This document shows, one piece after another, positions 17,849 to 28,152 of a stretch of 64,000 nucleotides of DNA; the first letter of the stretch is position 1; each line of letters begins with the position of its first letter. The notes beneath the pieces were generated by a model that was not told the DNA's origin, searched no databases, and saw only the letters and a list, made by a program, of their open reading frames with translations. The DNA is from Chitinophaga horti (lineage in GTDB: Bacteria; Bacteroidota; Bacteroidia; Chitinophagales; Chitinophagaceae). A program made the position numbers and the translations under genes. The DNA is taken from assembly GCF_022867795.2 (NCBI RefSeq), contig NZ_CP107006.1:5270001-5334000 (forward strand), given 5' to 3'.

Positions 17849-20800
17849 ATTTCGCTTTCATGAAAGAAACTGTTTTTGATTTATCACCGTGCCTTAACGT
17901 CAGGAAGTAAATACCCGACGGCAGGCTGCTGATATCGAGTACCTTTTCGTTGGCCCCGATAATGAGTTCCGTAAGATAAGTCATGCGCCTTTTACCGGAA
18001 AGATCAGTTACCTGTACCGTCCATGTACCGGCACCTGATTCTACCGCTACTTTCATTTTGATGTAGTTCGTAGCCGGGTTTGGCATCAGGTCGAAGGAGA
18101 GTAACACACCAGGACGTGTATCGATCACGCGGCAATCTACGCGGCGAATGGTTTTAGTCGTTGTGGCCACACAACCCTTGTCGTTGGTATATGTATAAGT
18201 GATGACCGTTGTACCTACACCCAGGTTAGCAAAGTTCCATTCGTTACCCGTAAACGTGCCTTCGCCGCTCCAGGCACCGCCGACTACATTGGCCGTGAGC
18301 GTCACCTTTCCATCTGCAATACAAACAGAATCGGCACTGGTAATCGTTACGGACGGCAATGCATTCACGGTTACCTGGTGGGCAACCGAAGCAGTACAAC
18401 CGCCTGTTCCGGTAAGTGTATACGTAATCTGCACCGTACCTGCCGCCATGCCTGTTACCAGGCCGCTATTGCTGATGGTGGCTATCGCATTATTTGCGCT
18501 GCTCCAAACACCACCGGCGGTTGCATTCGCCAGCTGTATGCTGGAGCCGATACACACGTTATCGCCACCGGTGATTGCGCCTGCATTTACGGCGCTGTTT
18601 ACCGTCATGGCAAATTCGGCAGTATTGCTGCAACCTGCTGCGTTAGCCACCGTATAACGGATCGTTGCCGTACCAGCCGCCACCCCGCTAACCATACCCA
18701 ATGTATTCACATAGGCTGTATTAATATTACCGCTGCTCCAGATGCCGCCGGTTACGGAAGCCGTTAATTGGGTTTCACCACCTACGCACACATTGCCTGC
18801 ACCACCGATCGTACCGGCGGTAGGTAATGCGCTAACCGTCACCGTTTGGGTACCGGTAGCGGTACAACCGCCTGTCGTTGCCACAGCGTAGCTGATCGTC
18901 GCCGTACCCGCTGTTACACCTGTAACCAGGCCATTCGCAACATTAGCGATAGCTGCATCAGAAGTAGTCCATGTGCCGCCTGCCACAGATGGGGTTAATT
19001 GAATCGCCGAGCCGATACATACTTTATCGCCACCGGCAAAGGTAATGGCTGCTGGTGCTGCGTTTACTCTCAGTGGATGCGTAACGCTGGCGGCACAATT
19101 GTTTGCATTCGTGAACGTATAGGTAATTACGGCATCCCCTGCGGAAATACCAGTTACTACGCCCGTTGCACTCACCGTGACAATACCTGGCTGGTCGACC
19201 GTCCAGGTGCCGCCGGCAGTACTGTTTGTAAGGGTAGCGGTACCACCGGTACAAAGAATGTTCGTGCCTACGATGCCACTTAATACAGGCACTGCGCGCA
19301 CGCTTACCGGCAGTTGCGAAGTACCGGTACAACCGTTGCTCGTAACCGTGTATACGATATTCACGCTGCCTTCAGCTACGCCGGTCAACAGGCCATTATT
19401 GATCGTAGCGATCGATGTATTGTCACTCAGCCAGCTGCCGCCGCTTACACTGCTCGTTAAATTCAAGCTTCCGTTTACACACACGTTGCTGCCACCGCTG
19501 ATAGTGCCGGCCGCCGGAAGAGCATTCACCGTTACGGTAATTTGCTGGCTTGCCGTACAACCGGATGCATTTGTTACGGTGTAAGTGATAACGGCCGTAC
19601 CCGCGCTAATACCGCTTACTACGCCGTTGCTCACCTGTGCCACGGCGGTATTGCCACTGCTCCAAACACCACCTGCCAGGCTATTCGCCAGGATGGTGGA
19701 AGCACCGCTGCAAACAGTCGTTGTGCCGGTAATGGCAGGAACGATAGGGTTGGCGTTTACAGTAACAGTAGTCGAAGTACTGTTTGTACAGCCTGCGCTG
19801 GTAACAGTATAGGTAATGGTTTCCGCACCGGAAGCCAGTCCGGTTACAACACCGGTTGCAGCATCAATGCCCGCAAAGCCTCCGTTGCCGGTAGACCATA
19901 CCCCGCCGCTTACGCTGCTCGTCAGGTTCAACGTATTGTTCACACAAACGCTGTTACCGCCACTGATGGTGCCGGGTGCAGGTTTGCCTTTAACAGTTAC
20001 ATTATAGGCGGTGCTGTTACCGCATCCATCTGCTGAAACAATATTGTATATGATAGCGGTCGTACCTGCACTTATGCCGGTCACTATGCCAGTAGCGGCA
20101 TCCACAGTGGCAATAGCGGTGTTGGCGCTGCTCCAGCTACCAGTGCCGCTGCCATTCAGGGTGATGCTGCCGCCTTCGCAAACTTCCGTAGCACCGGTCA
20201 CTACGGGTGCTGCCGGTTTAGCATTTACCTGTACCGCATCGCTGTAAGAGCCGGAGCAACCTGTCGCCACGGTAAGTGTATATGTAATATTGGCAATGCC
20301 CGCGCTAATGCCGGTCACTACGCCTGTGCTGGCATCTACGTCAGCGATGGCTGCATTGTCGGTGGACCATACGCCGCCTGTTCTCGTATTATCTAAATCT
20401 AATGTGCTGCCTTCGCATACTCCGCGACCGCCGGTAAAGGCAGGTACGGTTACAGACGCGGCTACCTCTACATCCAGCGTACGGCTGCCCACGCAGCCAT
20501 TTGCGTTTGTAATGTTATAAGTAATTGTGCTTACACCTGCTGCAATACCAGAAATTTCGCCGGTAGTCGCATTCACATTTACGATTGCTGGATCGCTGGT
20601 AGTCCAGGCACCGCCCGCAGTTGCGTTAGTGAGCGTAGCGCTGGTGCCGATACACAAGGTGTTGCTGCCGGAAATTGGCAGTAAGGCTGGCAGTGCATTA
20701 ACGGTTACCACGTAGGTAGCCGAAGCGGTACAACCATTTGCGTTAGACACGGTGTAAGTGATAGTAGCCGCACCTGCAGCGATACCCGTTACCTCGCCGG

Positions 20801-23285
20801 TAGTGGCATTTACTTCGGCAATCGCTTCATCGCTGCTACTCCAGGCACCACCTGTAGTAGCGTTTGAAAGAATAACATTGCTATTCACACACATACTGTT
20901 AGCACCGGTGATGGCAGCCACTGTCGCAGCCGGGTTTACGGTAATATTATATGTGCCGGCATTAGAACATCCTGCACCATCAGTTATAGCATAAGTAATG
21001 ACAGCGTTACCGTCGGCAATGCCATTCACTACACCGGTTGATGCATGAATGGTAGCAACCGCAGCATCGTTAACAGACCATACACCGCCGGTGGTAACAC
21101 TGGCCAGTGTGATTTGTTCGTTTTCGCAAACCGCTGTGCTGCCGGTGATGACAGGCACCGCAGGCAATGCGTGTACCGTTATGTCGAAGTTCGCCGTGCC
21201 GGAGCAGCCGCTCGCATCGGCGACTGCATAAACGATCGTAGCTGTGCCGGCTGCAACGGAGGTTACCACACCGTTAGTTACCGTAGCTACGTTGATATCA
21301 CTGCTGCTCCAGGTACCACCAGGTGTCGGGTTCGCCAACGTAGTAGAGGCACCTACGCAGATATCACTCGTACCAGTAGTTGGACTGATCACGCCCGGCG
21401 TATTTACATTCAACTGGTGCGTAGCCACGGTTGTACAACCATTTGCAGTCACATTATAGGAAATGACCACGGCGCCTCCGGCAACACCTGTTACCAGGCC
21501 GCCCGCATCCACCGTTGCTATATTTATATCACTGCTGCTCCACACGCCACCAGGGGTAGCGTTTGCCAGTTGGGTGGTCGCATTGCCGCAAACGGTCGCG
21601 TCGCCGGTGATGGCAGCTACCACTGGGGCAGGCTTCACCGTTACATCTACCGGGTTGCTGACTACCGGGCAACCATTGTAAAGTCCCCCTACCACCACCT
21701 GCACATCGCTGGCAGGCGCATAACTAAGGGCGTTGGCTGCGGTGCTTTGTAATACGGTAGCACCAGATGTAAACTGGAACGCCGGGTAAGCAAAGCCGGA
21801 AGTAGCGGTGAAAGTAACCGGTGTACCTGCACATACTTCTGTAGCAGAAGCGGCGAGTGTTACGGGCAATCCGTCCACTATGGCTTCAATGCCCGGGGTA
21901 ACGGTTAAAGTAGTAACCGGAATGATGGGCGCACCACTGGGGTGGATCGTATAAAAGGGTTGATACTGTACATTCACCGTAGCATAGGCGCTGAGTGGTA
22001 ATATGCCGCTGCCGGTTACTTCCTGGGCAATGCCCAGGTAAAATTCTTCCCCTGCCGGCAATTGTGTCGGTGCAAGAAATTCAAAACTTTTCACGGTACC
22101 AAGATCACTGGACGCAAGTGTGACTGGATCCGTACGGTCGAGCTCAACGCCATCCTTATCGATCAGCACACCGTACAGGGTGGTGCCGGGTGCGCTGGCA
22201 TGTGACGACAGGCGAAGATTTAAGCCTTTTACCAGGACGGGGGTAACAGGCGGTGCCACAAACTTGAGGGCAACAGTACCATTACCAGCACCATAACCGA
22301 TCGGCGATGGCGTCGTCAGCTCCTCGTAGTAGCGCATGCGGGAACAGTCAACCTGCTGCGTAACAGATTTACTGTTGTTCGCGTTATTATCGTCGCCCGG
22401 CAAAGTAGCTGTTATGGTTTGTGTGCCGCTTACATTCGTGGGCAGTGCGTTAAAATTTAGTACCACTGATTGCCCGGCCTGCAGTAGCGGGATGGCCTGG
22501 GTTTCGCTGTAAGGGTTGGCGCCCGTTACAGTAATGGTAACCGGCACGGCCGTACGGTCCTGGCTGCCGCGGTTCTGTACTTCTACGCGAATGCCGTTAC
22601 CAGGGTACATGAATTTATTTTCGATAGAACGATTCAGTCGCAGACTCGCGATGCTTGCCTCGTTCGTATACGGGTTCTGATAAGCAAATATCAGCTGCGG
22701 ACGAATATTGGTCGTGCTGGTTAATATAGCCGGAGGCGTTGTGGTGTTACTGGCTTCATTCTTTAAACTGGAGTTCAGGCTGTTGTTTACCTGGTATGCA
22801 GCAGGTGAACTGGCGAAGGTACTGCCCACATATTCGTAGGCCACGTATAAACCGCCTCCATTATACTGGAAAGGCGTGCCGAATTGAAAGAACGCCTCCG
22901 TAGCAGTACCTGCCGGTATGGTGTAGGCACCGGAATAAGCTTCGCTCATGCCATTGATTACATCCGTCCAGGTACTGGTTTTTTGGTTGGTAGCGTCCGT
23001 GGTATTTTGCAGGTAAAACTTAAGGGTACCGTTAGCGGCAACATTGGCGCCGTTACGATAAAAGAAGCTGGCCCTGGTGAGCGGCGTGTTAGCCGGGATG
23101 TTCGCCAGTTCGGCAGCAGTGAGTATCATCACACCACGGAAGGAACGATGGTCGGTGGTGCCGTTAGGACCGCGATTCGTATTATAATCACTGGTAGCGG
23201 CCGGCACGCGTTCTGTCAGCTCGGCCTGTGCAAATACCTGCGAACAGGCAACCAGTATGATGATCAGTAGTAAAAATTTCCTCAT
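17847..23285 (-). CDS. Giant secreted T9SS protein with 14 Ig-like repeats
   Basis: 1812 residues when started at the ATG at 23285, which gives a clean signal peptide (MRKFLLLIIILVACSQVFA) with AAGGAAG upstream; a longer frame reaches 23348 but adds an unlikely leader. Domains: an N-terminal beta-rich region (about 25-560), 14 Ig-like BIG2-type repeats of about 78 residues (about 560-1645), one divergent repeat, then a T9SS type A sorting domain (about 1726-1812, PNPATNYI and SSLPSGIYFLTLRHG). Each repeat has a Cys near its start (VCxG) and another near its end (GC), suggesting one disulfide per repeat. Likely an outer-surface adhesin or stalk, anchored or released by the T9SS. Confidence 0.9.
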   Translation of the reverse strand: MRKFLLLIIILVACSQVFAQAELTERVPAATSDYNTNRGPNGTTDHRSFRGVMILTAAELANIPANTPLTRASFFYRNGANVAANGTLKFYLQNTTDATNQKTSTWTDVINGMSEAYSGAYTIPAGTATEAFFQFGTPFQYNGGGLYVAYEYVGSTFASSPAAYQVNNSLNSSLKNEASNTTTPPAILTSTTNIRPQLIFAYQNPYTNEASIASLRLNRSIENKFMYPGNGIRVEVQNRGSQDRTAVPVTITVTGANPYSETQAIPLLQAGQSVVLNFNALPTNVSGTQTITATLPGDDNNANNSKSVTQQVDCSRMRYYEELTTPSPIGYGAGNGTVALKFVAPPVTPVLVKGLNLRLSSHASAPGTTLYGVLIDKDGVELDRTDPVTLASSDLGTVKSFEFLAPTQLPAGEEFYLGIAQEVTGSGILPLSAYATVNVQYQPFYTIHPSGAPIIPVTTLTVTPGIEAIVDGLPVTLAASATEVCAGTPVTFTATSGFAYPAFQFTSGATVLQSTAANALSYAPASDVQVVVGGLYNGCPVVSNPVDVTVKPAPVVAAITGDATVCGNATTQLANATPGGVWSSSDINIATVDAGGLVTGVAGGAVVISYNVTANGCTTVATHQLNVNTPGVISPTTGTSDICVGASTTLANPTPGGTWSSSDINVATVTNGVVTSVAAGTATIVYAVADASGCSGTANFDITVHALPAVPVITGSTAVCENEQITLASVTTGGVWSVNDAAVATIHASTGVVNGIADGNAVITYAITDGAGCSNAGTYNITVNPAATVAAITGANSMCVNSNVILSNATTGGAWSSSDEAIAEVNATTGEVTGIAAGAATITYTVSNANGCTASATYVVTVNALPALLPISGSNTLCIGTSATLTNATAGGAWTTSDPAIVNVNATTGEISGIAAGVSTITYNITNANGCVGSRTLDVEVAASVTVPAFTGGRGVCEGSTLDLDNTRTGGVWSTDNAAIADVDASTGVVTGISAGIANITYTLTVATGCSGSYSDAVQVNAKPAAPVVTGATEVCEGGSITLNGSGTGSWSSANTAIATVDAATGIVTGISAGTTAIIYNIVSADGCGNSTAYNVTVKGKPAPGTISGGNSVCVNNTLNLTSSVSGGVWSTGNGGFAGIDAATGVVTGLASGAETITYTVTSAGCTNSTSTTVTVNANPIVPAITGTTTVCSGASTILANSLAGGVWSSGNTAVAQVSNGVVSGISAGTAVITYTVTNASGCTASQQITVTVNALPAAGTISGGSNVCVNGSLNLTSSVSGGSWLSDNTSIATINNGLLTGVAEGSVNIVYTVTSNGCTGTSQLPVSVRAVPVLSGIVGTNILCTGGTATLTNSTAGGTWTVDQPGIVTVSATGVVTGISAGDAVITYTFTNANNCAASVTHPLRVNAAPAAITFAGGDKVCIGSAIQLTPSVAGGTWTTSDAAIANVANGLVTGVTAGTATISYAVATTGGCTATGTQTVTVSALPTAGTIGGAGNVCVGGETQLTASVTGGIWSSGNINTAYVNTLGMVSGVAAGTATIRYTVANAAGCSNTAEFAMTVNSAVNAGAITGGDNVCIGSSIQLANATAGGVWSSANNAIATISNSGLVTGMAAGTVQITYTLTGTGGCTASVAHQVTVNALPSVTITSADSVCIADGKVTLTANVVGGAWSGEGTFTGNEWNFANLGVGTTVITYTYTNDKGCVATTTKTIRRVDCRVIDTRPGVLLSFDLMPNPATNYIKMKVAVESGAGTWTVQVTDLSGKRRMTYLTELIIGANEKVLDISSLPSGIYFLTLRHGDKSKTVSFMKAK
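18350..21620 (-). repeat. Fourteen tandem Ig-like repeats in coding DNA
   Basis: Period of about 234 bp (78 codons). The shared core is ITG-x4-C-x-G, GGxWSS, ATV, TGxVTGIAAGT, ITYxVT, GC, VTVNALP. Similarity at the DNA level is high enough to allow recombination and copy-number change and may cause assembly collapse. Confidence 0.9.
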
Positions 23286-23566
23286 CGGCTTCCTTTTTGG
23301 TTCATAACTTGGAATGATACTGATCCCGGAACACCCGGGTAAAAACACCGCAACGAGGCGGAGAATAATACTATACAGTGCATAGGTTTATTATGAGTCA
23401 CGAATATGATAAATTGCTGGACGCACCTTTCCCGGCACGACCGGAGGTCTGGCATAGTTACGGTTAAAATAATCCGTTTGGGGAGCTTGGATGTGCAGGG
23501 AAAGCCGTTAATAATCAAGGCTTTTCATAAACAATAATTCACAAAATTAACACTAATTTGATGCAT

Positions 23567-23587
23567 TACCCCTATTTTACAGGGGTA
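23567..23587 (+). promoter_or_regulatory. Dyad in the 23286-23713 intergenic region
   Basis: TACCCCT (23567-23573) and AGGGGTA (23581-23587) form a perfect 7-bp dyad about 130 bp before the response regulator start. It could be an operator or a weak hairpin. The remaining 428-bp divergent gap must also hold the promoter of the giant minus-strand gene, but I see no good consensus match for it. Confidence 0.35.
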
Positions 23588-23713
23588 TTTTGCAAGCCGC
23601 TGATCACCAAAATGTTACCGGGCCTGCCGAACAGACTGGTACGCCACTGCGATAAGATCACCGGACAGGGCCACCTGTTACCCATTTATGGCATAAATCG
23701 TAATTTCACCGCT

Positions 23714-24409
23714 ATGCACAATTTACTCCTACTGGAAGACGATGCCAACCTGGCCGCCGACATCAAGGCGCAGCTGGAGCGCGAAGCGTTTCATGTGGAA
23801 GTGCGGTTCGACGGGTTGATGGCGGAAAAGACGGCCCTCCGGCAAACGTTCGACTGCATCATTCTCGATATTAACGTACCCGGCAAAAATGGCTACGAGG
23901 TGTGCCGCGCCATCCGCCAGGAAGGTATTACTACGCCGGTAATCATGCTTACCGCCTTCGGCGAGGTGGAAGATAAGCTGGACGGCTTTGACAGTGGGGC
24001 AGACGATTATCTTACCAAACCTTTTTATTTCCGCGAACTGCTCGCCCGCATTAAAGCCCTGCTCAAACGGGGCGGACAGGCGAATGGGGCAACGGGCATC
24101 GTATCCATCGATACGCTGGAAATTGACATAAGCAAGAAACAGGTAAGCCGCGCCGGACAAGTGATTCACCTCACAGGGCGGGAGTTTAACATTCTCTCGA
24201 TGCTGGCAGCAGCGCCCGGGCAGCCCGTTTCCAAAAAAGAGCTGATCAGTGCGATATGGGGCACATCGGTGGAAGTGAATACCAATACCATTGAGGTGTT
24301 CATTAATTCACTTCGCAACAAAATCGATAAAAACCAGCCGGTAAAATTGATCCATACCCGCTTTGGGTTTGGGTATTACATCAGCACAGCGCCTTATGAA
24401 GCTTCGTAA
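23714..24409 (+). CDS. OmpR-family response regulator
   Basis: 231 residues from the ATG at 23714; a longer frame to 23558 adds an unlikely 52-residue leader. Receiver domain with acidic pair (9-10), phospho-acceptor D52 in CIILDINVPG, T80 and K102 in TKPF, followed by a winged-helix Trans_reg_C domain (about 125-228) with LTGREFNILSMLA. It overlaps its kinase gene by 14 bp and lies upstream of a CusCBA-type efflux operon, so it is the likely metal-responsive activator (CusR/CzcR role). Confidence 0.92.
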   Translation: MHNLLLLEDDANLAADIKAQLEREAFHVEVRFDGLMAEKTALRQTFDCIILDINVPGKNGYEVCRAIRQEGITTPVIMLTAFGEVEDKLDGFDSGADDYLTKPFYFRELLARIKALLKRGGQANGATGIVSIDTLEIDISKKQVSRAGQVIHLTGREFNILSMLAAAPGQPVSKKELISAIWGTSVEVNTNTIEVFINSLRNKIDKNQPVKLIHTRFGFGYYISTAPYEAS

Positions 24410-25757
24410 AAAGATACTCCGCTCGTTTTCTTTCTTCTTTATACTGATCCTGGGATTCACCCTGGGAAGTGTGTACTATATTTCATCGATCAACCGCCAG
24501 CAGGGGTTTTACGAACGCATCAAAGATCTTAACATCACCGTATTAAAGCTACTTTCCACCGCAGAACGTATCGACAAAAGCCTGATCGATAATTTCGACG
24601 AAACGACGATCTATACACTGCACGACGAAAAAATATTACTCTTCGACAGTACCGGCAAAAATATCTATACCAGTATCGACGATGCCAAAATCCCTTATGC
24701 ACGCGGCCTGCTGCGAGAGCTGCGCGACAATCACAGAAATGAGATCACACAAAGTGAAGGTAAGTTTGATATTGTCGCTCATACGATCTATCACAACGGG
24801 AAAAAATATTTTGCCATCGGCAAGGCGTACGATAAGGCAGGGCGCGATAACCTGCACTTCCTGGCCTGGCTGCTCATCATCATTTTCATTATCTCACTTT
24901 CGCTTTCGTTTTTCGTCACTTTGTTTTTATCAAAACAGATCACGCAGCCCATTACGCTGCTTACCCGTCAGGTAGACCGCATATCCGCCACCAACCTGGA
25001 GAAGGTGGCGGTGCCTGCCAGTACCGACGAAATAGCTTCGCTGGCAACCGGCTTCAACAACATGTTAAGCCGGGTGGACGAATCTTTCACTTACCAGAAG
25101 AATTTTATCCAGCACGTATCGCACGAATTAAAGAATCCCATTGCTGTATTGATCGCCAATATTGAACGGGGGCTGCACGACGATTCGCCGGAGGTACGCA
25201 AACAAAGTCTTGAGTTTCAAAAAGAAGGGCTGATGCAGATTGCTGGTGTGATCAATACCCTCATCGCCATTTCGCGCTACGATACCGATACCCCGCAAAA
25301 GTTTACCGACACCGTGCATATAGACGAGCTGCTGTTCGAGTGTACAGACGAATTGCAGGTTATTTATCCGCAGAGTCGCTTTGGCTTTAACACGGCCGAC
25401 AGCATTCAAAGTACCGACGATATGGAAGTGCGCGGCGACGCACGTATGCTGAAGCTTGCCTTCTACAATCTGCTTAAAAACGCCACCGAATACGCCGCCG
25501 ACGGGGCTGCATCCATGGAAGTAAGCAGGGAAGACGACTGGCTGCAACTGCGTATTTTGAATGATGGAGAAACCATCCCGAAAGAGGAACAAGCGTTCCT
25601 GTTCGGCTACTTCTTCAGGGGCAGCAATAGCCGTAATAAAAGCGGCATTGGCCTGGGACTGGTGATGTGCGCCCGTATTTTTCGGCTGCATGGCGCCACT
25701 GTTACCTATAGCATCGCCGAAGGTCGCAATTGTTTTACCCTCCGTTTGCCATCTTAA
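24396..25757 (+). CDS. Sensor histidine kinase (metal-responsive type)
   Basis: 453 residues from the ATG at 24396. Membrane helix (about 9-30), periplasmic sensor (about 31-152), second helix (about 154-178), HAMP, then HisKA with H243 in FIQHVSHELKNP and HATPase_c with the N-box YNLLKNATEY and SGIGLGLVM. It overlaps the regulator gene, and the efflux genes start 56 bp downstream. CusS-like role is inferred from context; the periplasmic domain has no obvious Met- or His-rich copper site. Confidence 0.9.
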   Translation: MKLRKKILRSFSFFFILILGFTLGSVYYISSINRQQGFYERIKDLNITVLKLLSTAERIDKSLIDNFDETTIYTLHDEKILLFDSTGKNIYTSIDDAKIPYARGLLRELRDNHRNEITQSEGKFDIVAHTIYHNGKKYFAIGKAYDKAGRDNLHFLAWLLIIIFIISLSLSFFVTLFLSKQITQPITLLTRQVDRISATNLEKVAVPASTDEIASLATGFNNMLSRVDESFTYQKNFIQHVSHELKNPIAVLIANIERGLHDDSPEVRKQSLEFQKEGLMQIAGVINTLIAISRYDTDTPQKFTDTVHIDELLFECTDELQVIYPQSRFGFNTADSIQSTDDMEVRGDARMLKLAFYNLLKNATEYAADGAASMEVSREDDWLQLRILNDGETIPKEEQAFLFGYFFRGSNSRNKSGIGLGLVMCARIFRLHGATVTYSIAEGRNCFTLRLPS

Positions 25758-25790
25758 GCACATCTTTATTTCTCTTAAGGAGATCTTAAG
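25752..25790 (+). promoter_or_regulatory. Three TCTTAAG boxes: candidate response-regulator operator
   Basis: TCTTAAG occurs at 25752-25758, 25773-25779 and 25784-25790, that is at spacings of 21 and 11 bp, close to whole helical turns. OmpR-type regulators bind such direct repeats. The boxes fill the gap between the kinase and the outer membrane efflux gene and the first overlaps the kinase stop codon. Confidence 0.55.
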
Positions 25791-25813
25791 TCCCTTCTTG
25801 CCAATATTGTGGC

Positions 25814-27058
25814 ATGAAATATTTGCCGTATATCCTGTTGCTGGCAACTTCTTTCTCCGCGAAAGCCCAACAGCCACTTTCTATTACGCCAGACCAGGCC
25901 GACAGCCTGTTTCTGCAACAAAACCTGTTGCTGCTGGCAGAACAATATAACATCGATGCACAGGATGCACTCATCCTGCAAGCTAAAGCTTATCCCAATC
26001 CACAGTTCTCGGCCGAACTGCACACCTGGGATACCGATAACCGTAAAGCCTTTTTGCTCGGTTACAATGGTGAAAAAGTATTTGCTTTCGAACAATTACT
26101 GGTGCTCGGCGGTAAACGCAAAACCGCTGTCGCCATTGCCAAACAACATAAAGAACTGGCGAAGGCCGAGCTGGGCGAATTGCTCCGTAGCCTGCGCCAG
26201 CAACTGCATAATAGCCTGCTATCCCTTTACCAGCAGCAAAACGTAATCGCGCATTACGACCACCAGCTGAAAGCGCTGGATACCCTCATTACCCGTTTTA
26301 GTGAACAGGCAGCCAAAGGCAACCTGCCATTGCAGGAAGTGGTGCGACTGAAATCTGTTTACCTGAAAATTAATAACGATCGCTCGGAGATGGCGGCGGA
26401 AGAAGTGGAAGCGTTGAAGAACCTGCAACTGCTGTTACAAACAGACGCGCAGGTGCGGCCCGTCATCTCCGACGAAACGTTCGACCGGTTACTGAAATTA
26501 TCGGACACCAGCCAGCTTTACCGCCTGGCTATCGAAAACCGCCCGGATGTACAGCTGGCCCGCGGCCAACAGGCGCTTTCGCAATTGCAGCTGAGCCTGG
26601 AAAAAAGGCAGCGTGTACCGGATGTAAACTTCACCGTGAGTTACGACCAGCAGGGCAACGCCTGGCGCAACCAGTACATGACGGGCATCGGCATTCCTTT
26701 ACCGCTGTGGGACAGGAACCGTGGCAACATCCGTGCAGCAGAAGCCGGCACAAAGGCCACCGCACTTTATAGCCGCCAGAAAGAAACTTCAGTAAGAGCC
26801 GAAGTATTTGCCGCCTGGCAGGACATGCAGCGTACCATGAAGGCGTATACGAACGTGAAGCAGCTTTACACCAACGACTTCGACACCGTGTTACAAGGCA
26901 TTAACAGCAACTTCCTGCGCCGCAATATTACCATCCTGGAGTTTGTGGACTTCCTCGAATCGTACAACGAATCGCTGACCGCCTTTGAAGAAGTGAAAAA
27001 TCAGCTCGCGGCGGCGGCAGAACAAATCAATTTCGTGACCGCAACTAATGTTTACTAA
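25814..27058 (+). CDS. TolC-family outer membrane efflux channel (CusC/CzcC type)
   Basis: 414 residues with a signal peptide (ending SFSAKAQ) and two OEP repeats, mostly helical. The motif RPDVQLARGQQALSQLQLSLEKRQRVPDV (shown in part: RPDVQLARGQQ) and GIGIPLPLWDRNRGN are typical of CzcC/CusC relatives. It forms the outer membrane exit duct of a tripartite efflux pump with the two downstream products. First gene of the efflux operon, behind the TCTTAAG boxes. Confidence 0.9.
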   Translation: MKYLPYILLLATSFSAKAQQPLSITPDQADSLFLQQNLLLLAEQYNIDAQDALILQAKAYPNPQFSAELHTWDTDNRKAFLLGYNGEKVFAFEQLLVLGGKRKTAVAIAKQHKELAKAELGELLRSLRQQLHNSLLSLYQQQNVIAHYDHQLKALDTLITRFSEQAAKGNLPLQEVVRLKSVYLKINNDRSEMAAEEVEALKNLQLLLQTDAQVRPVISDETFDRLLKLSDTSQLYRLAIENRPDVQLARGQQALSQLQLSLEKRQRVPDVNFTVSYDQQGNAWRNQYMTGIGIPLPLWDRNRGNIRAAEAGTKATALYSRQKETSVRAEVFAAWQDMQRTMKAYTNVKQLYTNDFDTVLQGINSNFLRRNITILEFVDFLESYNESLTAFEEVKNQLAAAAEQINFVTATNVY

Positions 27059-27064
27059 GATACT

Positions 27065-28144
27065 ATGAAGCATTTCTTATATGCCCCGCTGCTCGTCCTC
27101 CTCGCCAGCAGCTGCCAGCCGGGCACAAAACACGAGGAACGCAACTGGAGCTTTTCGCTGAGCGACAGCATGATGGCACGCTGCGAGTTCGCCAAAGCCC
27201 AAACGTCCGACGTGCGTAATGAACTGAAATTATTCGGCAAAGTCGCCGCTGATAATAATCGCCTCGCACAGGTATATCCCTTAGTAGGTGGTAATGTGAT
27301 GAAGATTAACGTGGAACTGGGTGACTATGTAAAACAAGGCCAGGTGCTGGCCGTGGTGCGAAGTGGTGAAGTGGCCGACTTCCAGCGCCAGCAGCTGGAT
27401 GCCAATGCCGATGTGGCCCTGGCGGAAAAGAACTACCAGGTAGCGCAGGAACTGTACGAGGGTAAACTCAATTCAGAAAAGGATGTAACCGCTGCCGCCC
27501 GTGAGCTGGAGAAAGCGAAGGCCGAACAGGACCGAATCAACGAGATCTACCATATCTACAGCCTCAAAAATGGTTCTACGATAAACATCACCGCACCTAA
27601 CAGCGGGTTTATCGTATCCAAAAATATTAACCAGAACGAGCAGCTGCGCAGCGATAAAACAGATGCCCTGTTCTCCATCGCGCAAATTGACGAAGTGTGG
27701 GTGCTGGCTAATGTGAACGAGTCGGACATATCGCGGGTGGCCGTGGGCTATGAGGCCGACATCAACACGATGAGTTACGGCAATCAGACCTTCCATGGTA
27801 AGGTAGACCGCATCTTTAACGCGATCGATCCGGATACGAAGGCGATGAAGGTATTGATCCGCATCCCGAATAAAGACCTGTTGCTGAAACCGGAAATGAG
27901 CGCCACCGTCACCCTGCGCTTCTCCGAAAACAAAAAGCTGGTGGCCGTACCGGCATCCGCAGTGATTTTCGATAAGAGTAAGAACTGGACGATGGTTTTT
28001 AAAGACCGGAACAACATAGAAACAAGGCAGGTAAGAGTGTATAGCCAGGTAGGCGATGTCGCCTACATCTCCGAAGGCCTGCAGGAAAATGAGCAAGTGA
28101 TCTCTAAAAACGGGATCATGGTATATGACGCATTAAACGATTGA
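27065..28144 (+). CDS. RND efflux periplasmic adaptor (CusB/CzcB type)
   Basis: 359 residues, lipoprotein signal with lipobox SSC (Cys 17). A biotinyl-lipoyl-like half (YPLVGGNVMKINVELGDYVK), a helical hairpin (about 100-160), and beta-barrel domains (IDEVWVLANVNESDI, IPNKDLLLKPEMSATVTL) in the usual order. It joins the inner membrane pump to the outer membrane channel. Starts 6 bp after the channel gene. Confidence 0.92.
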   Translation: MKHFLYAPLLVLLASSCQPGTKHEERNWSFSLSDSMMARCEFAKAQTSDVRNELKLFGKVAADNNRLAQVYPLVGGNVMKINVELGDYVKQGQVLAVVRSGEVADFQRQQLDANADVALAEKNYQVAQELYEGKLNSEKDVTAAARELEKAKAEQDRINEIYHIYSLKNGSTINITAPNSGFIVSKNINQNEQLRSDKTDALFSIAQIDEVWVLANVNESDISRVAVGYEADINTMSYGNQTFHGKVDRIFNAIDPDTKAMKVLIRIPNKDLLLKPEMSATVTLRFSENKKLVAVPASAVIFDKSKNWTMVFKDRNNIETRQVRVYSQVGDVAYISEGLQENEQVISKNGIMVYDALND

Positions 28145-28152
28145 TCGCTACC

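Noticed and set aside
18350..21620. CRISPR-like array
   Set aside because: The repeat period is about 234 bp and the repeats are coding and degenerate.
18199..21752. Series of plus-strand frames opposite the Ig-like repeats
   Set aside because: They recur with the 234-bp repeat period and are mirror images of the real repeats.
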